Origin: Methylomonas sp.
GTDB taxonomy: Bacteria; Pseudomonadota; Gammaproteobacteria; Methylococcales; Methylomonadaceae
DNA: 64,000 nt
Assembly (NCBI RefSeq): GCF_023228165.1
Contig: NZ_JALOBS010000007.1
Span: 108,376-172,375, forward strand
Direction of reading: 5' to 3'
In this document: positions 1 to 6,814 of the stretch, piece by piece
Numbering within the stretch: position 1 is the first letter of the stretch
Layout of the letters: each line of letters starts with the position of its first letter
Notes under the pieces: model-generated
What the model saw: only the letters and a program-made list of their open reading frames with translations
Databases searched by the model: none
Told to the model about the DNA's origin: nothing
Program-made: the position numbers and the translations under genes

Positions 1-2
1 TG

Positions 3-413
3 ACACAGATCAAACCAAAAGACGATTACGATATTCTGACCAGCATGACCGGCGTCGGACCGATGCTGGGGACAACGATCCTACTGGAAACCGGCGATAT
101 CACCCGATTTAAACAAGTAGGCCACTATGCGTCTTATTGTCGTTGCGTTAAAAGCGAGAAAACCAGCAATGGCAAGAAGAAAGGCGAAGGCAATGCGAAA
201 AGTGGCAATAAATACTTGTCCTGGGCGTTCTCCGAAGCGGCGCATTTTGCGGTTCGCTACGAGCCTTTGGCGAAACGGTTTTACGAACGCAAACGGCACC
301 GCACCAATGGCATCGTCGCGATTCGCGCGGTGGCGCATAAATTGGCCAGGGCGGCCTATTATATGTTGCGAGATCAAACGCGATTTGATGCGACACGCTT
401 GTTTGCCAGTTAA
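3..413 (+). CDS. IS110-family transposase, C-terminal part
   Basis: This is the C-terminal part of an IS110-family (DEDD) transposase that enters from outside the window, so the true start is not visible. The frame is open from base 3 and reads through 'SMTGVGPMLGTTILLETGDI', which matches the Transposase_20 region that follows the DEDD catalytic domain. The conserved 'GNKYLSWAFSEAAHFAVRY' type segment follows, and the stop is at 413. These enzymes insert circular intermediates without terminal inverted repeats. The element lies at the downstream edge of the cassette cluster and seems to have cut off the last attC site. Family assignment is firm; whether the full gene is intact cannot be judged. 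Confidence 0.8.
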   Translation, partial: TQIKPKDDYDILTSMTGVGPMLGTTILLETGDITRFKQVGHYASYCRCVKSEKTSNGKKKGEGNAKSGNKYLSWAFSEAAHFAVRYEPLAKRFYERKRHRTNGIVAIRAVAHKLARAAYYMLRDQTRFDATRLFAS

Positions 414-714
414 GTTTGGCGACTGCGGTAAGCCAGGATTGGGGTTGGTAAAACCATGAGACTCTGATTGGATGCCGCAGTCCGCCATCGATTGACATCA
501 TTCGCCCGAACCGCGAACCACACTGGGGTTGGACTGTTGAACAAACAGAACCATGAGATCTGTGATAAACATTTTGGACACGGTTCGGAACCAAGGTTTT
601 TGTGGGGCGCCAGGGCGCCAGGGGTGTTGAATGAATCGGTTGACTACGCCGACATCAACGACCTTGATCCAGATGGGTGACCGGTGCGGATGATTCATCC
701 GACACCTGAGACTA
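414..714. other. IS110 3' flank and spacer without a gene
   Basis: No convincing gene is visible here. The interval should hold the non-coding right end of the IS110 element and its junction with the cassette cluster. The phrase CCATGAGA occurs twice (about 455 and 550), and a short direct repeat, GGGCGCCA, occurs near 605-620. No terminal inverted repeat is expected for IS110, so the exact boundary cannot be placed by eye. Confidence 0.4.
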
Positions 715-774
715 AGCTTACCTGCTGCTGAGAAGCACAGCGACGAAGCGGTCAGGTGGAGCGACATGTTGGGC
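715..774 (-). other. Truncated attC-like site after the SDR cassette
   Basis: On the minus strand, just after the SDR stop codon, GCCCAAC (774-768) matches the R'' consensus RYYYAAC. It is followed by an imperfect stem of the kind seen in attC sites (GCTCCACCTGACCGC against GCAGCAGGTAAGC). No GTTRRRY R' box follows before the IS110-derived sequence, so the site looks truncated. The attC reading is inferred from position and partial match. Confidence 0.45.
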
Positions 775-790
775 GTCTGTTGATGAACTG

Positions 791-1537
791 CTAGGCGTTG
801 AATCCTCCGTCAATGGTCAGGCTTGCGCCTGTGACGTAACCGGCTTCCGGGCCGGCAAGGTAAGCGACCATCGCCGCGACCTCCTCGACTGTGCCATAGC
901 GCGGTAGCGCCATGAACTGCTTTTTGAGCATCTCGGCGAACTCGGTCTTGTCGGGGTTCATCTCCGTGTCTATCGGGCCAGGCTGCACATTGTTAATGGT
1001 GATACCGCGCGTTCCGAGATCGCGCGCCAAGCCCTTAACTAGCCCTTGCAGAGCGGACTTGCTCATCGCATAAACTCCTCCACCTTGAAAGGGCATCCTT
1101 TCGGCGTTACAGCTGCCGATGTTGATGATGCGTCCTCCTTCTTTCATGTGCTTGACCGCCGCCTGGGTCGCCACGAACACCGCCCGCACATTAATAGCGA
1201 CCGTCCGGTCGAAGTCTGAGAGCGTGAAAGTGTCGATAGGGCCCATGGCCAAAACGCCTGCGCTGTTGACCAAGATATCGAGCCCGCCAAATTCTCTCAC
1301 GGTGCGATCGACTGCGGAGACGACTGCACTGGCATCGGCACTATCAGCCTGAATGGCGATCACCTTGATCCCGAGCGATCGCGCTGCTGCGGCGATATCG
1401 TTTGCCTTGTCGAGCGAGCTGCTATAGGTGAATGCGACGTCAGCGCCTTCGCTGGCCAGACGTTTGACGATGGCGGCGCCAATGCCTCGGCTACCACCTG
1501 TGACAAGTGCACGTTTATTTTTGAGTGTGTGATTCAT
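791..1537 (-). CDS. SDR-family oxidoreductase (FabG-like) in an integron cassette
   Basis: A 248-residue classical short-chain dehydrogenase/reductase that should reduce a carbonyl or oxidise an alcohol with NAD(P)(H) in the cytoplasm; the substrate is unknown. The Rossmann motif TGGSRGIG lies near residues 11-18, followed by NSAG, a catalytic Ser in INIGSCNAE, and the YAMSK active-site pair. The C-terminus 'GASLTIDGGFNA' is typical. The frame is open further upstream, but ATG 1537 has AAGGA six bases before it, whereas the longer form would translate the attC site. It is flanked on the minus strand by an intact attC upstream and an attC remnant downstream, so it is a gene cassette probably expressed from a shared upstream promoter. 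Confidence 0.88.
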   Translation of the reverse strand: MNHTLKNKRALVTGGSRGIGAAIVKRLASEGADVAFTYSSSLDKANDIAAAARSLGIKVIAIQADSADASAVVSAVDRTVREFGGLDILVNSAGVLAMGPIDTFTLSDFDRTVAINVRAVFVATQAAVKHMKEGGRIINIGSCNAERMPFQGGGVYAMSKSALQGLVKGLARDLGTRGITINNVQPGPIDTEMNPDKTEFAEMLKKQFMALPRYGTVEEVAAMVAYLAGPEAGYVTGASLTIDGGFNA

Positions 1538-1575
1538 AGGATTCCTTGGGTTGGTTACAGAACTGACTGTGATAC

Positions 1576-1679
1576 GCCTAACGCCGTGTTCACCGGTTTG
1601 GTAAAGTTGGCGACTTTTTGCAGCTCTTTGCAAAAAAGGTGACGACTTTACCAAATCCGCGTGCAACACTTTGTTAAAC
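1576..1679 (-). other. attC recombination site (104 bp)
   Basis: Read on the minus strand, the site starts with R'' GTTTAAC (1679-1673) and ends with R' GTTAGGC (1582-1576), both exact matches to RYYYAAC and GTTRRRY. The inner L''/L' boxes AAAGTGTT and AACACGGC pair. The centre is a long palindrome with arms TTTGGTAAAGT and ACTTTACCAAA. R'' overlaps the VOC stop codon, the usual layout of a gene cassette. The orientation agrees with both flanking genes. A folded bottom strand would be the substrate of an integron integrase, but none is encoded in the window. Confidence 0.85.
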
Positions 1680-2039
1680 ATTGTTCAACTCACTGAAAAT
1701 AACCCTATTTCCAAACGGATCTGCAATTGACATATCTCTACCCCAAGGTTGATCGGTTATTCCAGGCCGAGCGTTTTTATATTTCTTATCACTCAAGTGC
1801 TTTTGAAAAACATCAAGTTCATCGATCTCTATTCTAAGGGAAGAACCTGGACTACTGTCACCGTGATGCTCGGAGACATGGATAACACAACCGCCTTTAG
1901 ATATTTGCATATATAGCGGTGTTCCATCTTCGAATCGATGCTCCCAGTCCACCTTAAACTCAAGAAACTCTATATAGAACTCCTTAGCTTTAGCTTCATC
2001 AAATGAACGAATTATTGGTATTGGGTTTCCAACTTTCAT
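1674..2039 (-). CDS. VOC-superfamily (glyoxalase/bleomycin-resistance-like) protein
   Basis: A 121-residue vicinal-oxygen-chelate fold protein. The N-terminus 'IPIIRSFDEAKAKEFYIEFL', the middle 'GGCVIHVSEHHGD' and the C-terminus 'WGRDMSIADPFGNRVIFSE' follow the βαβββ pattern of glyoxalase I, fosfomycin and bleomycin resistance proteins. The one-domain length suits a dimer. Such proteins are frequent passengers of integron cassettes; the ligand here is unknown. ATG 2039 is preceded by GGAG; a GTG at 2054 is in frame but the SD fits the ATG. The stop overlaps the R'' box of the downstream attC, so the gene fills one cassette. Confidence 0.85.
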   Translation of the reverse strand: MKVGNPIPIIRSFDEAKAKEFYIEFLEFKVDWEHRFEDGTPLYMQISKGGCVIHVSEHHGDSSPGSSLRIEIDELDVFQKHLSDKKYKNARPGITDQPWGRDMSIADPFGNRVIFSELNNV

Positions 2040-2058
2040 TGCTATGAACTCCACTTGT

Positions 2059-2123
2059 GTTTAACGCCGTGCTCTGCGGCAAATTTGGAGAGCAACGGAA
2101 AATTTGTCCGACAGCAGCGCTTT
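2059..2123 (-). other. attC site interrupted by a group II intron
   Basis: On the minus strand the R' box is GTTAAAC (2065-2059), an exact GTTRRRY match. An inner palindrome (CAAATTT / AAATTTG arms) and the L box follow toward higher coordinates. At 2123/2124, where the R'' box should come, the sequence turns into the 5' end of a group II intron. The missing R'' half probably lies just past the intron at 2843-2849 (ATGAAAC on the minus strand, a poor RYYYAAC match). This is the upstream boundary of the VOC cassette. Confidence 0.75.
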
Positions 2124-2842
2124 GTGTACGCCCAGCATGGGCGTGAACTTATGGGGTGAAAGTCCCCTGTCGGAGAACCGACATTGGTTAGCATTTAACA
2201 TATGCCGACTATTTTAACGACTAGCCGACGGTAAGGGCAATACCGCGAGGTGTTGTCTGGAGGAAGCCCCAGTGCAAAGCTGCGAGCTGACGGACAGAAA
2301 TCACATAAAAGGCCGAGTTCCAGGGGTGAGTTAGCACCAGATAACGAAACCCACCGGTTCGAGGAATACGGTAAATGTGGCAGTTGTGCAGTGACAGTTC
2401 ACGTTCTTATCTGGGGAGATCTGTTTAACAAGCGATGGAGATGATCGATGATGAATGACAGTTGGGCAACTGCTATAAATGTCCAGGCGACCTGGCTGCT
2501 ATCGGCCAGTGATCGAGCAAATTTGATAGCGACTTGGCCATCTTCCGTAGCGCCTGCTCGGGCAACCGTTCAGGTGATTAAACAGAAGTCAGCAGACGGC
2601 ATAGTAGCCAAATGCCTACTGTAATGGGTAGGACAGGGTGAAGGCCTGAACCTCTGTCAAAGAGTGAGACGTCCTTATCTCGTTCATGCTCGACATGTGC
2701 GGCGGTAAGGTTTCGTAGCCAGCTTTGGGATTGATTGCGACGGCGCGGTCAATTTTAGCTATGCAGAGGAAACGCCCCGTGCGGACCCGCATGCGGGGTG
2801 TTGTGGGGAGAGCCGGAGAGAAACCGGCTCTTACCCGATTAT
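2124..2842 (+). mobile_element. Group IIC-attC type intron lacking the reverse-transcriptase ORF
   Basis: The 5' end GTGTACGCCCAGCATGGGCG, followed by CTTATGGGGTGAAAGTCCC, matches the start of bacterial class C group II introns. Domain I-III-like sequence runs to about 2600. GTCAGCAGACGGCATAGTAG (2589-2608) is the kind of sequence that precedes ltrA. Instead of a maturase/RT gene of about 1.2 kb, only about 100 bp follow before a domain V-like hairpin (CGCCCCGTGCGGACCCGCAT, from 2773), a domain VI-like hairpin (AGAGCCGG/CCGGCTCT, 2811-2832) and the 3' end CCCGATTAT. It sits in an attC and is antisense to the cassette genes, as known for IIC-attC introns. Boundaries are uncertain by a few bases. 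Mobility would need an RT supplied in trans. Confidence 0.78.
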
Positions 2843-3339
2843 GTTTCATTTTCAATAGACTCGAATTTGGGCAGCATGTGTCCAAAGATAAAGGAACGAT
2901 ACCTTCGAAGAGTTATCACTGTGCCAAGCTCCATAAGGTCAATGTATGGCAATTCACTTTCCAGCCCCACAAACAGTTCTAGTACTTCAGCATCTTCGAC
3001 CGATTCATTTAAGCGAAGGGCAACTCTATTTCGCAACTTATTCAATTTGCGTAGCGAGCCCACCACATAATCAGGCAGCAAATTAAGCTCTTCAACAAGC
3101 TCCAGTTGGCTTGCCAACTGGAGCTTTTGACTGTATTTCAACCCGATAGACAATACCGCCTCGGCATTTTTTTCTAAAACCAAACGGATTAACTCTTCGA
3201 GCAAGTATTCTGTTACAAGGTGAATTCGCACAATTTCACCTAGGACGCCATCGTCACCTTTAGTGGCTTCCATAAGCAACGGCATAATTTTGTACCGAAG
3301 CTGTGTCAGTGTCAGCAGTGGATTGCTTTTCTTAGCCAT
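2839..3339 (-). CDS. HEPN-like hypothetical cassette protein
   Basis: A 166-residue mostly helical protein of unknown function. The segment 'LRKLNKLRNRVALRLNES' recalls the Rx4-6H motif of HEPN ribonucleases and MtlR-like proteins, but the His is Leu here, so catalytic activity is doubtful. The upstream helix 'HLVTEYLLEELIRLVL' fits a HEPN-type bundle. ATG 3339 is chosen because conserved-looking sequence begins there; ATG 3375 would add 12 residues and overlap the palindromic repeats. The stop codon lies in the last bases of the adjacent intron, so the native C-terminus was probably changed by intron insertion. Orientation and position suggest it was the next gene cassette upstream. Confidence 0.6.
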   Translation of the reverse strand: MAKKSNPLLTLTQLRYKIMPLLMEATKGDDGVLGEIVRIHLVTEYLLEELIRLVLEKNAEAVLSIGLKYSQKLQLASQLELVEELNLLPDYVVGSLRKLNKLRNRVALRLNESVEDAEVLELFVGLESELPYIDLMELGTVITLRRYRSFIFGHMLPKFESIENET

Positions 3340-3369
3340 TGGGCTCATGAAACATAACCATTGATTATC

Positions 3370-3511
3370 AGGCAAATATGCCTACATAAGTTGATATTGG
3401 CGGGGTTTTCAGGCACTTTTGCCTGCATAATCGGTAAACCGGGCATATTTGCCTTGATAACTTGATATTAGCCGGTAAATCAGGCAAATGTGCCTGCGTA
3501 ATTAATTTCCA
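3370..3511. repeat. Two tandem 71-bp units with four AGGCA-N4-TGCCT-type palindromes
   Basis: Four related palindromes occur at 3370-3383 (AGGCAAATATGCCT), 3411-3424 (AGGCACTTTTGCCT), 3441-3454 (GGGCATATTTGCCT) and 3482-3495 (AGGCAAATGTGCCT). Their centres are 41, 30 and 41 bp apart because the block is two imperfect 71-bp copies, each also containing TTGATATT. They lie immediately upstream of the HEPN-like gene. Multiple operators for a dimeric repressor, or a site for a recombination or partition protein, are both possible; the sequence does not decide. Confidence 0.6.
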
Positions 3512-3615
3512 ACCCATGATATTCGTTAATCATTCCAAATCAAAGCTTCCGTAGAATCTTGCCATACGAAAGCCATGGTATGGATACCGCATTTACCCCG
3601 CCGCATCCAACAACA

Positions 3616-3903
3616 CTACTCATGGGCAATGGTTTTGTCGGTAAACAAATAATCCCTCAGCTCATGGTCGAATTTCGGGTCCTGGCGGCGAATCCATTCC
3701 AGCACCATCGCCGCGTGTTCTTTTTCCTCGTCGCGGTTATGCGCCAAAATGGCTTTCAGTTCCGGATTCTTACACGCATCGACGCGCTGGTTGTACCAAT
3801 CGACCGCTTCCAGTTCTTCCATTAACGAGGTAATGGCCCGATGCATGTCGCGGGTTGCATCGCTAAGTTCATTAATGGGTTCGTGATAACCTTCGTTTGC
3901 CAT
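3616..3903 (-). CDS. Encapsulated-ferritin-like protein (EncFtn)
   Basis: This 95-residue protein closely resembles EncFtn of Rhodospirillum rubrum, a two-helix ferritin-like ferroxidase that forms a decamer and is normally packed inside encapsulin shells. Signature segments are 'HRAITSLMEELEAVDWYNQR' (21-40) and 'ILAHNRDEEKEHAAMVLEW' (52-70). They supply the metal ligands expected of the family (E32, E62, H63) and the entry-site acidic residues. It ends at 'YLFTDKTIAHE' without the C-terminal targeting peptide that docks EncFtn in the shell, and no encapsulin gene is in the window. It is last in a minus-strand operon with a di-haem peroxidase, a phosphoesterase and a cytochrome; GGAG precedes the ATG. 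Confidence 0.88.
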   Translation of the reverse strand: MANEGYHEPINELSDATRDMHRAITSLMEELEAVDWYNQRVDACKNPELKAILAHNRDEEKEHAAMVLEWIRRQDPKFDHELRDYLFTDKTIAHE

Positions 3904-4020
3904 GGTTTTATCTCCTGCGTTGGTTTTAAGTTATTAAGTGTCGCGCGGTGCCATACGGGCATCAAGCTTGCCGACAACTTTTGGATATGGGCATCACAAT
4001 TCAATCTGCAAACCATCTAT

Positions 4021-4431
4021 TTAATGTTTCCCCGGCTCCAGTTTCACTCCGCGCCGCTCGTAGGTCACGTAAGCTTGAATGGCGATCATCTTCGGGTCGT
4101 CCGCCGCCAACGGCACGCCCTCCAGTGGGTTGCGCAAGCACCAGTTGATCATTTCCCACAACGGAATCACTTTGCCGATTTGTTTCTGGAATTTGGGATA
4201 GGTTTCCGGGTGGGTGTTGGCGGCATTGGGGTGGCATTGCGCGCACGCCACGCCGTTAGTACCCAGAGTCGGGCTGGTCCATAATTCCCGGCCCTGCTTG
4301 ACGCTGTCCATGAACTGTTGCTGCCAGCGTTGTTGGTCTTCCGGGGTAAATTCGTCCGCTGAAACGGTGTTTACGGTGACCATCAGACTCAACGCCAGCA
4401 GGCCTTTGCCAATAAAATCGAATGTAGACAT
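4021..4431 (-). CDS. Periplasmic monohaem cytochrome c
   Basis: A 136-residue exported c-type cytochrome. The N-terminus has a hydrophobic signal segment (LLALSLMVTVNTVSA, about 11-25). One haem attachment site, CAQCH, follows near residues 63-67. Further conserved-looking sequence is 'WEMINWCLRNPLEG', which also occurs in SoxA/thiosulfate-dehydrogenase-type haem domains and has a Cys that could be a ligand. GGAG precedes the ATG. Sitting between the phosphoesterase and EncFtn genes in one operon, it is a plausible electron carrier for the di-haem peroxidase at the head of the operon; that partnership is inferred. Confidence 0.78.
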   Translation of the reverse strand: MSTFDFIGKGLLALSLMVTVNTVSADEFTPEDQQRWQQQFMDSVKQGRELWTSPTLGTNGVACAQCHPNAANTHPETYPKFQKQIGKVIPLWEMINWCLRNPLEGVPLAADDPKMIAIQAYVTYERRGVKLEPGKH

Positions 4432-4445
4432 AGTAATCTCCGGCG

Positions 4446-5522
4446 TTAATAATGGCTTTGCGGGTCGATGCGGGCTTTGTCGACCTGATACTCGACATCT
4501 TGCGGCTGTTTTTTGGCTTTATCGAAGCGTACTACCCTATCCTTGTTGCTGTACAAGGTAAAATTCAGATCCACGTTGCCGTTGGCAACATTGATAAACT
4601 GCCAGCCGGTGGCGTCGCGCTCGAAGAACGGATCGGCCCGATTCATCGGCACCGTCAGCTTGGGCAAATACTGCTCGGCTTGCGCATATGCCTGCGGATA
4701 CGGCCACGGCCAGGCGGTGGCCATCACCGAGTTAAAGCTGATATTACCAATCTGGTTGTATTGAATCTGATGTACGTGGCCGTAGATCACCGAGACTTTT
4801 TTATACGCTTTCAGCAAGGCCTGAATCTGTTCGGCGTCTTCGGTCCAGAAATTCCAACCCTTGTAGATTTTTTGCAGCGGCGAGTGCGAGAACACCACCA
4901 GCGGTGTAGTTTTGGTCACTTTGGCCAAGTCCTCCTTCAGCCACTTGCGTTGCTCCTCGCCGACCATGAATGGCGAACCGTTGGGATTATCCAGCCCGGC
5001 CATTTCCAACATGCGTTGTTCGGCGGTCGGCCAACGCTTGAATGTCCAGTCGTCGTAAGTGCGAATGCTGTTTAAGACGATGAAGTGCACGCCTTTATGA
5101 TCGAAGCTGTAGTACTGCGGACCAAATAGTTGTTCCCAGTAAGCGCCCAAATCCAGATAATAATCATGTTCGCCCATCACATAGCGCACATCGTGCTTTA
5201 AAGCCGACATGATTTCCGCGCCGTGATCCAGTTCTTCCTTACTGCCCAATTGGGCCAAGTCTCCGCCGAACATCACGAAATCCGGTTTGGGGGTGAGTAA
5301 ATTAACCTCCGCCACCGCCCGCTGCAAGCCCATATCCCAGTTGCGTACAAAGCGATTGCCCTTGATGTGCTGAATGTGGGCGTCGGAAATATAGGCAAAG
5401 GTAAAATTCTGGCTGGATTCCGCAAAGGCTAGCTCCACCAGGCTGATAGGTAGGCTAGCGCCCAAAGCCAAAGCGCCACCGGTTCTTAAAAAATCTCGCC
5501 GACTCCGATTGATGTCATTCAT
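4446..5522 (-). CDS. Tat-exported calcineurin-like metallophosphoesterase
   Basis: This 358-residue protein starts with a twin-arginine signal (SRRDFLRTGGALALGASLP, residues 7-25), so it should reach the periplasm folded. The metal-binding motifs of the calcineurin-like fold appear in order: DAHIQH near 47-52, GGDLAQ near 86-91, GEHDYY (GEHD in place of the usual GNHD) near 117-122, FSHSPL and YGHVHQ. It should cleave a phosphomono- or diester; the substrate is unknown. It overlaps the end of the upstream peroxidase gene by 8 bases and precedes the small cytochrome by 14 bases, so the genes are co-transcribed. Confidence 0.85.
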   Translation of the reverse strand: MNDINRSRRDFLRTGGALALGASLPISLVELAFAESSQNFTFAYISDAHIQHIKGNRFVRNWDMGLQRAVAEVNLLTPKPDFVMFGGDLAQLGSKEELDHGAEIMSALKHDVRYVMGEHDYYLDLGAYWEQLFGPQYYSFDHKGVHFIVLNSIRTYDDWTFKRWPTAEQRMLEMAGLDNPNGSPFMVGEEQRKWLKEDLAKVTKTTPLVVFSHSPLQKIYKGWNFWTEDAEQIQALLKAYKKVSVIYGHVHQIQYNQIGNISFNSVMATAWPWPYPQAYAQAEQYLPKLTVPMNRADPFFERDATGWQFINVANGNVDLNFTLYSNKDRVVRFDKAKKQPQDVEYQVDKARIDPQSHY

Positions 5523-6696
5523 GGCTTTCTCCTGGTTTGGCTGCAGTGGGTTTGAGGTATTGCTGGCTGGTCAAGCTCTCCAGGAAAGCCACCAGATCGT
5601 CGATCTGGCTGTCCAACAAATTCAAGGGCCGAATACCGCCGCTAAGATACGGATTGACCGGAGCAGTGGCCGGCGTCACTCCACCGTTGCTGTAATGGAT
5701 GATGACCTCTTTCAAGGTTTTCAGGCTACCGTCGTGCATGTAGGGCGCGGTCAAGGCAATGTTACGCAGAGTCGGCGTTTTAAAGGCCCCCATTTCGCTA
5801 ATGCCGTCGGTGACCGCAAAGCGGCCCAGCTCGGAAGATTTTTTGTCGGTCAGCACCATTTGATCGACATCGCCACCTTTGTTTTTGGCTTCCAAAAACG
5901 CAAAAGCCAATCTGGGCACATCCGCCTGAATCGCGTTAATGCCGACGCCGATGTTATGAAAGCGGTTATCGGTAAACAAGGCTTGGTCTTGCTCGATGAC
6001 ATGGCAGGACACGCAACGGCCCTGGCCCAGAAATAACTGAAAGCCGCGTTTTTGCTGTTCGCTCAACGCGGTTTGGTCGCCCTTGAAATAAAACCGATCA
6101 AATGCCGAGTTGCCGGCCACGATGCTGCGCTCGAAGCTGGCGATGGCTTTGGCGACATGCTCCATGGTCAGCTTTGCATCAGCGACATTGAATACGTCTT
6201 GGAAAGCGGCTTTATAGTCAGGGTCGCTGCGGACGATATCCAAAATGGGTTGATGGCTGGGCAAGCCGGCTTCCACCGGATTAATGAATGGCCCTTTGGA
6301 TTGGCCTTCCAGATCCGGTTCGCGGCCGTCCCAAAACTGGAATTTGTAAAATGCCGCGTTGATGACCGTCGGCGCATTGCGGGTGCCGGTCAGGCCGTGA
6401 TGACCGACCGATACCGGCAGATTGTCGGTAAAAGCTTTGTCGTCGTCGTGACAAGACGCGCAGCTGATGGTGCCGTCTATGGAAAACCGTTTATCGTGAA
6501 ACAGCTTATCGCCCAAGGCGATTTTGGCCTGCGATTGCGGATTATTTGCCGGCACCGGCACGGGCGGCAACCCCAATAACGGATTAGCGCTATGCGTCGA
6601 AACCGGTGCCGTGGCGGGCGGCTGAGGGCTATCGACCGCCCCAGCCGCACCGGCAAAGCCGGCGGCACTCAAGGCCAGTAACAGAAAGTGGCGCAT
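5515..6696 (-). CDS. Di-haem cytochrome c peroxidase (MauG/CcpA family)
   Basis: A 393-residue exported di-haem c peroxidase. A signal peptide (residues about 1-20) is followed by a Pro-rich linker, then the first haem site CASCH (79-83) in the usual 'FSIDGTISCASCHDDDKAFTD' context. The second, CVSCH, lies near 228-232 in 'GQGRCVSCHVIEQDQ'. 'TPTLRNIALTAPYMHDGS' is the family's C-terminal signature. The family reduces H2O2 with electrons from a small cytochrome or, in MauG/MbnH branches, oxidises a protein residue; which applies here is not known. It is the first gene of the operon, with AGGAGG before the ATG. Confidence 0.88.
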   Translation of the reverse strand: MRHFLLLALSAAGFAGAAGAVDSPQPPATAPVSTHSANPLLGLPPVPVPANNPQSQAKIALGDKLFHDKRFSIDGTISCASCHDDDKAFTDNLPVSVGHHGLTGTRNAPTVINAAFYKFQFWDGREPDLEGQSKGPFINPVEAGLPSHQPILDIVRSDPDYKAAFQDVFNVADAKLTMEHVAKAIASFERSIVAGNSAFDRFYFKGDQTALSEQQKRGFQLFLGQGRCVSCHVIEQDQALFTDNRFHNIGVGINAIQADVPRLAFAFLEAKNKGGDVDQMVLTDKKSSELGRFAVTDGISEMGAFKTPTLRNIALTAPYMHDGSLKTLKEVIIHYSNGGVTPATAPVNPYLSGGIRPLNLLDSQIDDLVAFLESLTSQQYLKPTAAKPGESHE

Positions 6697-6814
6697 AACG
6701 GCCTCCTTGTTTGCGTTTTTTGAAAATCATGCCGACCGGCGTCGGTATATTCCGAACTGTTTTATAACTGTAACCTTTTTTGCGATTTGCACCAATAAAA
6801 TCTAACTGCATTCA

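Noticed and set aside
791..1681. Longer 296-codon version of the SDR gene
   Set aside because: The extra 48 codons translate the attC site; ATG 1537 has a good SD and starts the family sequence.
2250..2444. Open frame of 64 codons within 2124-2842
   Set aside because: It lies inside structured group II intron RNA (domains I-III) and has no resemblance to a protein family.
3370..3511. Possible CRISPR-like array
   Set aside because: Only two 71-bp units with four short dyads; no repeat-spacer pattern and no cas genes.
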